Source: Pycnopodia helianthoides (Eukaryota; Echinodermata; Asteroidea; Forcipulatida; Asteriidae). From it: 64,000 nucleotides of DNA. Under the pieces are notes generated by a model. The model searched no databases. It was not told the DNA's origin and was given only the letters and a program-made list of their open reading frames with translations. The first letter of the stretch is position 1, and each line of letters opens with the position of its first letter. Positions 56,748 to 64,000 of this stretch are shown piece by piece. Both the position numbers and the translations under genes were made by a program. The stretch spans positions 11,633,016 through 11,697,015 of the forward strand of contig CM063251.1 in assembly GCA_032158295.1 (NCBI GenBank). The letters run 5' to 3'.

Positions 56748-56950
56748 TAATGAGACCAGTGAAGTGAACTCAAATCAGACTTTGTTGTATTTGACGACCT
56801 GACTTTAACCTTAAAAAAGTTTTGTTTGTCATGTCTTTCAGATCTTTTCACCGACTCTGGCTGACAAGAAGTTAAAGGATTGTGTGGTAATGGTGATTCT
56901 GGCTGACCTGTGAAGTTGAAGGTTTCTATGGAGTGTGTGGTATTGGTTTT
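56748..56950. repeat. local duplicate B, copy 2
   Basis: GAGACCAGTGAAGTGAACTC, TTGTTGTATTTGAC, CATGTCTTTCAG then ATCTTTTCACCGACTC, and further GTGAAGTTGAAGGTTTCTATGG as in copy 1 (GAAGTTGAAGGTTTCCATGG). CTGTCTTTCAG|ATC looks like a splice acceptor in both. Confidence 0.75.
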
Positions 56951-56999
56951 CTGACGATGTTGAGATCTCCAAAGGTTGGACAAGATCTTGGGGACATCG

Positions 57000-58490
57000 A
57001 ACGGTAAGAGAAGATCTAACCCCATTCCCTCCCCAATGATTTTCTGCAGGAAAATAGACTAAGTACTTGTCGATGTTGTCAACTTGTATGGTTTTATGGT
57101 GATGTCAACAATCTTCTTGGGCTTTTCCTTGTATGGCATATTGGTCGTGGCCAGTGATGCCTCTTCGTTAGATTTTGGATCTCATTTCACTTGGACAATT
57201 TTCCTGGGAAAGCGTCGGACTGACGTTCTACATTGACATGTTAAAATAACAAAATTGTCAGAAAAAATCATTCCCAAAAATGTGTTAGATAAACTACTAA
57301 CTATTACTTTTTAAGCGTGCGTAACTGCACACTTTTCTTAGTGTTTTATAAATTAAATAAGTAAACAATTTACTCAAATTTTACATCCAAGAAATACTGA
57401 ACAGGCAAAAGCCTTTTTAGTATTATTCTCATATAATGATCACTGTGAACTTTCAGGGTACACACCTTGATAGAGAGAAGACTTGAGCAAACCTTTGTGG
57501 CTATTCTTTCTTCTATGCAAAACAATGAATCGGAACCCACGAAACAAGAAAAGGTTGCGTATTCTCTTTGAAATTTAATTGTAATAAAAAAATTTACTCG
57601 AAGTTTAAGGGACACAAACTAGATGACCATAGACCATATTAATTGCTGATAAACAAGTAGGTACACATACTAAACTTCTGTAATCTATTTAAAAAAAATT
57701 ACGATCCCTTTTGTATAGTTTATTTATTTGGGAGTATTAAATTGATTCAAATTTAGTAAAGCTAAATGAATATGTTTATGTTCCCGAGCTACGAGCTGTA
57801 CATCAACAGTAATTAGTCATTTTAGTCAGCATAAACGCCTGCAAGCTTCAGCTTGTCAAACTTATGAAGCACCATTAAATTATCTCTATCCCCTCCCCGA
57901 AAAAACAAAAACAAAACAAAATAAAACAACAAAATATTGAATCAGTGCAAAATTTGTTTAAAAGTAAACCAATATCAAACAAATTAAATCCCTTTATTGG
58001 GCTGAGCTTAAGAGAAGTTATCAAGCCATTCTCGCGGTGGCGTATGAAAAAAACCTAGCCTGCAAACTAATAAAGAATGGGAAAAGAACAAAAAAGAAGC
58101 TGCCTGTGGGTGCTAGCTGAAGCTCTGAATGTGCAGAAGGAGAACTCCAGGAGAAAATACAAAGGTATGTTTAAAATGAATGGTTCTGGTAAGTTGCCAA
58201 GGACAGGCTTAAAGTAAGAAGTGTAGGCCTAGAGTATCCGTTATTAACCGTTTCTATTGAACAGGTTCAAGTAACTCGACAGTAACTCATCAGGTAGTAT
58301 GGCTTAGTCTTGGTTTCAGGGAACTTTCTTGTTTCCAACTTATTTCAGTCCATAAGTCTCCAAAAGAGTATGAGATTGAGACATGTCTTCCCCCCAAATT
58401 GGACTAATTTTAATCTATGTAAATTGAATAAGTATCAAAAAGTGCCTTGAACCAAGACTAAGTATCAACTTGCCGCCATTGACTGTCACT
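57000..58490. other. intergenic, nothing recognised
   Basis: AT-rich spacer; A-rich tract near 57900-57935. Confidence 0.45.
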
Positions 58491-58529
58491 GAACTGAGAG
58501 AGCTCTGCTGTTTGATTCCACCGAGGTCT

Positions 58530-59380
58530 TAGATGTTCTCAGGAAAGAGACACTCTACATCAAGTGCAATTGCAGAAAAGTATATTGTGTAAGTATAAAG
58601 CTCCACTGGGTAAGGTTAGGTCAGATGTAAAAGTTCTTCCACGTTTGTAAGCACTGTTTACTTCCACAGCTTCTAACCATTTGTTTCTTCCACAACTTTG
58701 TAAACTTTTTCCTTCCACAGCCTTTAACATTTTTCCTTCCACAGCTTTTAACTACTTCCCTTCTAAGACATTTTTTCAACAGAACAGAGCAGTGCTTCTG
58801 TGAGATCAAGGGAAAGGGGTTCGAGAGAGGAGACACTCTACATGAGATGTTATGAGTGCAGAGAGGTCTAGAAAAAGGTCATAAGGTCAGGTAATCCCGA
58901 ATCTTGCTTAATGAAAAGAAGAGGTGTTGCCCTTCATATCTTTGATGTCACTCATATGTCTTAAATGTTCATAGGGAAGAGACACTCTACATGAATTGCA
59001 TTTGCAGAAAAGTTGAATATATTGTGGAAGTATAAAGCTACACTGGGTAAGGTAAGGTAAGATCAGATGTAAAGATCACATCTGTTAACATATTTTACTT
59101 CCACACTTTCTAACTATTTGTTTCTTTTAAACTGTTTTCCTTCCACAGTTTTTAACCACTTTCCTTTTAAGACTTTTTTTTAAACAGAACAGGAAAGTGC
59201 TTCTAAGAAATGTAGGGAACGGGTTTGAGAGAAGAGAAATACTACATGAGGTGTTATGAGTGCAGCAAGGTCAAGAAAAAGGTAAGAAGGACAGGCAATC
59301 CCGAATCTTACTTTATAAAAAAAGTGCTGCCTTTTTGCTTTTCTTTGATGTCTTACTCAGTTTTGAAAGCAATGGGGGTA
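58530..59380. repeat. tandem duplication, unit about 430 bp
   Basis: GAGACACTCTACATCAAGTGC ... CACTGGGTAAGG ... GGTGTTGCCC (58547-58935) is repeated as GAGACACTCTACATGAATTGC ... CACTGGGTAAGG ... AGTGCTGCC (58979-59330). Each unit has internal CTTCCACAGCTTTTAAC repeats and ATGAGTGCAG(A/C). Confidence 0.82.
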
Positions 59381-59384
59381 ATCA

Positions 59385-60720
59385 TTATAACATTGAGCAA
59401 ATCTCTTAAGAATTTAACCATCAGGACCTACCACAGCGAAACAGTCTGGCTTTTAAAGATACAAAAAGTCAGAAATAATATATTAAAGACTGTTTAAACA
59501 ATGGGTTTTTACTAAAATAATATAAAACAAGTTTTGAAAGGATACAGCTATTCCCCAAAATGTTACAAAAATGTTAAAATGGTGTTGAATATCTTTTATT
59601 CTTTAATTTCTCGGCAGTCGAGAAGTCTCTCCTGCAATAAAACTATTTAACTCAAGCTGCAAGGGGGGGGGGGGCATCTGTCTGTGAGTGTCGGCGTGTT
59701 CAAGAATCAATTAATATAATGCAAAGAGACTAAGTTCGAGTTTTACCGATGTTGAATATTTCTTATGGCCGGCTTTGTTACAGCGATTCAAGGTAATGGT
59801 CTATTTAAGAAATGATACGTGATCACAAAATTGAAAAGCACTCTGAAATCTAAAGCTAGTTCACTTTAAACTAGTTGAAAATTTTCCCGAAAGATATTTC
59901 TGTCTGAAATACTGTCTTTGTAGTCTTAAAAAATCACCCAAAACAAGTGTCATAGCGGTATGTCTTGATGAGAACTTCTTTTCATCTGTTATAATATGCA
60001 AGTAAATTGTTCTTCAATTTTTGGTCTTAGTTCGCAACAACAAATGAACAAATTGTGAACAAAATGCCTGGTCAAGCTAGTGCGCATTGGTTTTTTTTTC
60101 GAGTGAGCTATATAAGATGAAAACAAAACCAACCGGTAAATTTGATGAATCTTTACATCCGTTGACGAACTTAGTTTTTTTTTTACTTGAGAATTGGACT
60201 AATATACATTGTATAGAAGCAAAACTTGCCAATAACGTAATGTTTTGTCCACCTGCAGATTGGGAAGAGGATTAAAGAGATAATGTGGATACGACGTGGA
60301 GATCTTTGCACACTCTTGCTGGAATGGAGATCTGCTGGGTAAGAGTTGAAGATGTAATGCGCCGCATCGAACCCAGCAGATTCATACACTAATTCCCGGA
60401 GTATGTATATAATTCAAACAGTAAATGAAGGTGACCTTATTTATTTAAATGATAATCTATGGATTAGCTGCAGTGTTATGTACTGAGACGCAATGAAAAG
60501 GCAAATACGGCCCCAATTCAATCCTAATTTTTGTCACCCGATTTGAACCCTAGCAAACCAAATCTCTTCGATGAACTTTTGACGCAATGTTGCTGACATG
60601 ATTTTAACTCTTGAAACATCACAGGGAAAAGGTTAAATTTATCAACACTTGAAGATGGTGTCGTTATGTTAGTGCTTGCTCTATAGTCAGTGCACTTTAA
60701 ACTCTTGACAAAGACAAATT
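59385..60720. other. intergenic, nothing recognised
   Basis: G run at 59664-59675; short chance ORFs only. Confidence 0.45.
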
Positions 60721-60739
60721 GTAGATACCAGAGCACACT

Positions 60740-60990
60740 TCTATAGAGATGCTTAAGCACAAAAGTTGCTAAGCACAAAACAATTTAGTTTACCAGAAAA
60801 AGGTTACCAGCCAAACGTACCACACGTATCGTCTTTGACTGGTATTCTGCTTAGATTTGCTTAGTATAAATTTTCTAGGCGAAGGGTTTAAGCTCAATTT
60901 CAAAAGTTGGTTAAGCAGAAAATACTGCTTTAAAATGTTTCTGCTAAGCATACATAAGCAGGATAAAAATTCCACATGTGACATGGTATT
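60740..60990. repeat. palindromic MITE family copy
   Basis: TGCTTAAGCACAAAAGTTGCTAAGC, GGTTACCAGCCAAACGTACCA, TCTGCTTAGATTTGCTTAG, TTTCTGCTAAGCA; same wording as 61075-61275. Confidence 0.6.
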
Positions 60991-61064
60991 TTGGCTGGTA
61001 ACTTTACTTTGGTAAACACAATTTGATTTGCTGATCTGTTATGTATGCTGATTCAGCTCTTTGG

Positions 61065-61275
61065 AATTGGGCCTGGGGCCCAATTTCAGGCCTGGGGCCC
61101 AATTTCAGAGAGCTGCTTAAGCACAACAACTAGTTATGCTCACCAGAATAAGGTTACCAGCCCAAAATACCATGTTGTACATTATGTAACTTGTATCCTG
61201 CTCATTTTTGCTTAGCAAAAATTGTTTAAACAAAATGTTCTGCTTATGCAGCGTTATGAAATTCGACCCTGGTCA
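61065..61275. mobile_element. palindromic GGGCCCAATTTCA MITE, reference copy
   Basis: GGGCCCAATTTCAGAGAGCTGCTTAAGCAC on the left is inverted on the right as CTGCTTATGCAGCGTTATGAAATTCGACCC. Middle: GTTACCAGCC and TTGTATCCTGCTCATTTTTGCTTAGC. The left end is duplicated (GGCCTGGGGCCCAATTTCA twice). Confidence 0.72.
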
Positions 61276-61884
61276 CTCGCAGCTTGTAGAAACAGTGTTC
61301 TAACCAGGATATGAAGTTACAGCAACTATAACCAGCAAGTGCAAACCCTTGTCGGCGTGCGTCTGGGGAGAGGGGCTTTTGAAGTCTGTGGACAAATTGT
61401 TAACATTAGATGCTTCCTTACTTTTCAGAGGCGTTTTACGCTTTATTTTTTACCCATTTTGAAATAGGAATTGCTTTATTAACAATTAGACTGGTGGAAA
61501 TAATCAACGATGTATGCATGCTACAGACGTTTTGTGAAGATTCTGTTAAATTTTCATTTCAACCGCGAATAAGAAGGGCCTGAGTAAATTATAAAGGGGC
61601 GCCCTCTATCGGATGATGTATAAAACAAAATATATGCCGACAGTGAAAAGCCAGTTTTTAAGACCCAAGTCTGAAGTTTGGTAGGCTTTGTTTCGAAAAC
61701 TCACCGCCAACATAATTCTACTAATAACATTAACGCATATTCAAGGCCTTCCCTCGTTTCGTTCTGTTTGTTTTGTAGCAATTGTTTTTCTGGATTTTTT
61801 CCTGATTTCAGGATATTTCACTGATTTTCTTTTTTAGATTGGTTGTTGTCTTCATGCTGATTTATAGGCCGAATTATCAAGCAA

Positions 61885-62010
61885 GATGCTTGTGAAAGTT
61901 TCAGTTGAAAACAGTGTAAAATTGTTGAGAAAACAACAAAAAAACTGTCACGGTATTTTCATCAAACGTTGAATCCAATTGGTTTAGCGCGGTGCCAGCG
62001 GGTACAACCG
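61885..62010. repeat. repeat shared with 6290-6400
   Basis: TGTGAAAGTTTCAGTTGAAAAC ... ACTGTCACGGTATTTTCATC ... CGTTGAATCCAA is collinear with 6296-6368 (TGTGAAAGTTTCAGCTGAGA, ACTGTCACGGTGGTTTTCAC, CGTCGAATCCAG), which lies just inside the THAP-bearing element. Confidence 0.65.
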
Positions 62011-62467
62011 CATCTCTGGCCGCAGCATTCACGAAAGGACACCATGGTAATTCGAATCTCCAACCAATTTTTTCGACATACTGTTTTGATTTCTAATCAA
62101 CGGGGGCACTTCAGACCAAAGAAATTCGCAGGATATTTACTATCACTTCCATCTTCATAACATTAAGCTTTCGGTTGAAAATTTCAAAACAAAATTTCAA
62201 AGTCATAGCCATAGTTTTAACCCTCGATTTATGAGGATTCAAAACGGGATTGCAATTACATCGGCGAAAATGATTAGTTTAAACCTGAAACCTCACTGAT
62301 TAAGAAGTAAATACCAGTATCAATCCACCCAAGAAACGTTTCCGTCTGATTATACTGTCAAAGTAAAGAGCAACAATTGAAGACCCCCTCAACATCATAG
62401 CTGCTTACACACATTCTATTTTCACATCCCTGCGGAGACACCTGTTATCCTTTTCTTTGTCCCTATA

Positions 62468-62745
62468 GTTAGGGACACACCGGCTTACTGTTTACTTAAT
62501 TTAGTAATGCGGAATCAAGACAATAATTTTTAGATGGTTGTTGTAAAAAAATCTTCAAAATATCACGTTATTAACGAAAAATGTGAAAAAACAAAACGCT
62601 GTCAAAAGGTCAGGGTATACGTTTTTCGAAAATGCTCGAAAACGGATGGTTTCTTTTAGGAACCGTTCTTCTCCATTTCGGGAAGACCTTTGGAATCATG
62701 TTTTAGTCTATTTTATAGCCCAACGAAGCCGGTGTGCCCCTTTAA
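62468..62745. mobile_element. TIR element AGGG(G)CACACCGGCTT, about 275 bp
   Basis: Left end AGGGACACACCGGCTT (62471-62486), right end AAGCCGGTGTGCCCCTTTAA (62726-62745), inverted. No transposase. Confidence 0.75.
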
Positions 62746-62749
62746 CATC

Positions 62750-64000
62750 TTCTCCTAGACTTTGAACACAACATTCGTTGTGGAGCACCCCAGTCTTTAG
62801 AATTCCCTCATGGAAACCTTTACTTTTCCCTTTTTTGTTTATTCTCGGTCTCCATAAGGTAGTGAATAATTAAGCACAGACTTCGATTTTAAGTTTAACA
62901 ATAAACCAGTTAAAAACAAAAATTGTTTACCATTGGACAGTTTCTCTAAGCTACCTCTGTTCTGCATGATTCAATCATCTTCTTTTGAAATATCTTCACC
63001 CTGAGCACGTTTGCATGCTATTTTTAAGAATAGTTTTTTTTATATTGCTCAGTATTAAAAAAACATTTCACGTATTTTCGAGGGGAATGGTGGACAAAAG
63101 GTGCATTATCATTATCATATTATTATAATTATTTATTCTGCATTATAACACATACAGACAATCAACATTTACAAAATATTTAATAAAAAACCCTAAAACA
63201 ATAAACAAAAGCCAGATGCATATGCCGAATTAAAAAAGCTTAATTAAAAGCTGTGGCGCATGGCCCGAAGACCTTCATTCCAATACCTCTGACATTGATC
63301 CGTGTGTGTAGTGAACAACAGTAATCAAGCGTATTTACCATTTTGAATTACAGTCGGTAATCAGGAAGGGCATGCGGTTGGTATCATACTAACTGTAATT
63401 ATTAATAGTTCTATTATCAATCTATAAAAAGCCCGACATTTGGAGCAATTATGTTTAAAGGGACATCTACCCGGTAATTTTCCGGTTAGGCCTTCAAAGT
63501 TTATAATTGTGTTTGGCGTAACTTGAACGACCCTAAAAAATGCGGCCGACCCTATCTATTTTTATTTAAAGGGGCACACATTCCCCTCAGTTCTCAAAAA
63601 ATTGTGCTTTTTGGAATAACTTCTTATCCTTATTTTCAAAGTTTTTCATGCACTAAAACACCTACAGTGTGTTGTAATTAGTGAGCAGTGAACATACATT
63701 CTGCCATTTTGTACCGAGTCATAGATTTGGTTCTACTCAATAGCGGATCCGTGTTCTGTCATGAAATTCACAAACACCATACAATTTCGGGGATTATTTA
63801 TGTGAATCATTATAGTCTACTTTCGAACATATTCATCTCATGACAAATGCTATTTATAGCCCAAAGCGCCCAATTTAAAGGCAATCTGCCCATTTAAAGA
63901 GAAGAGAAAGTGAAAAAAGTATCAACATCTTACTGTATAAAAATTGATCTTGATCTGTACTATCCAATCCATATAATAAACGTGTGTTCATGCTGCATGC
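62750..64000. other. intergenic to window end, nothing recognised
   Basis: AT-rich, with short words such as TTTAAAGGGACA and TTTAAAGGGGCACACA near 63455 and 63568 that resemble MITE ends, but no paired end was found. Confidence 0.4.

Overview
This is animal nuclear DNA: AT-rich, intron-heavy, with GT-AG splice sites, polypyrimidine tracts and dense retroelement, SINE and MITE debris. There are no bacterial-style operons, rRNA genes or CRISPR arrays. The repeat styles (tRNA-derived SINEs with a 'CACTTGTGTCCTTGAGCAAG' body, 'GGGCCCAATTTCA...GCTGCTTAAGCA' palindromic MITEs, 'TTAAAGGCAGTGGA' TIR elements) suggest a marine invertebrate deuterostome, most likely an echinoderm such as a sea star. 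That placement is inferred from memory of such genomes, not from a search.

Two protein-coding genes lie tail to tail. On the + strand (1-23702) is a calcium-activated NADPH oxidase of the NOX5 type. Fourteen exons can be joined in frame; the start lies upstream of the window. They encode EF-hands, the haem-binding membrane domain, a [12 protein letters not shown] motif, an unusually long linker and the NADPH-binding lobe, ending in a terminal Phe. On the - strand (51648-27241) is a complete 30-exon DHX29, the DExH helicase that helps the 40S ribosome scan structured leaders. Every intron boundary could be placed, but three exons each lack one coding base. About 3.5 kb separates the two stop codons.

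The NOX5 introns hold most of the unusual material. 125-1595 is a 5'-truncated LINE. 1611-3453 is a hAT-like fold-back element with arms of about 340 bp. 6177-10670 is a decayed DNA element with matching ends that contains a broken THAP zinc finger (+ strand) and, on the - strand, two exons of a broken P2X7-type cysteine-rich intracellular domain. 11659-12143 is a hAT MITE with a perfect 8-bp target duplication. Between the genes, 27487-27870 is another hAT MITE with a perfect 8-bp duplication, nested in an older palindromic MITE.

DHX29 introns hold SINEs of at least four families and two Penelope-like (GIY-YIG) fragments. The DHX29 leader has a YY1-type site over a short upstream ORF. From about 52 kb to 64 kb I recognise no gene. 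That stretch has local duplications (54-57 kb, 55.1-55.5 kb, 58.5-59.4 kb), palindromic MITEs and a TIR element near 62.5 kb.
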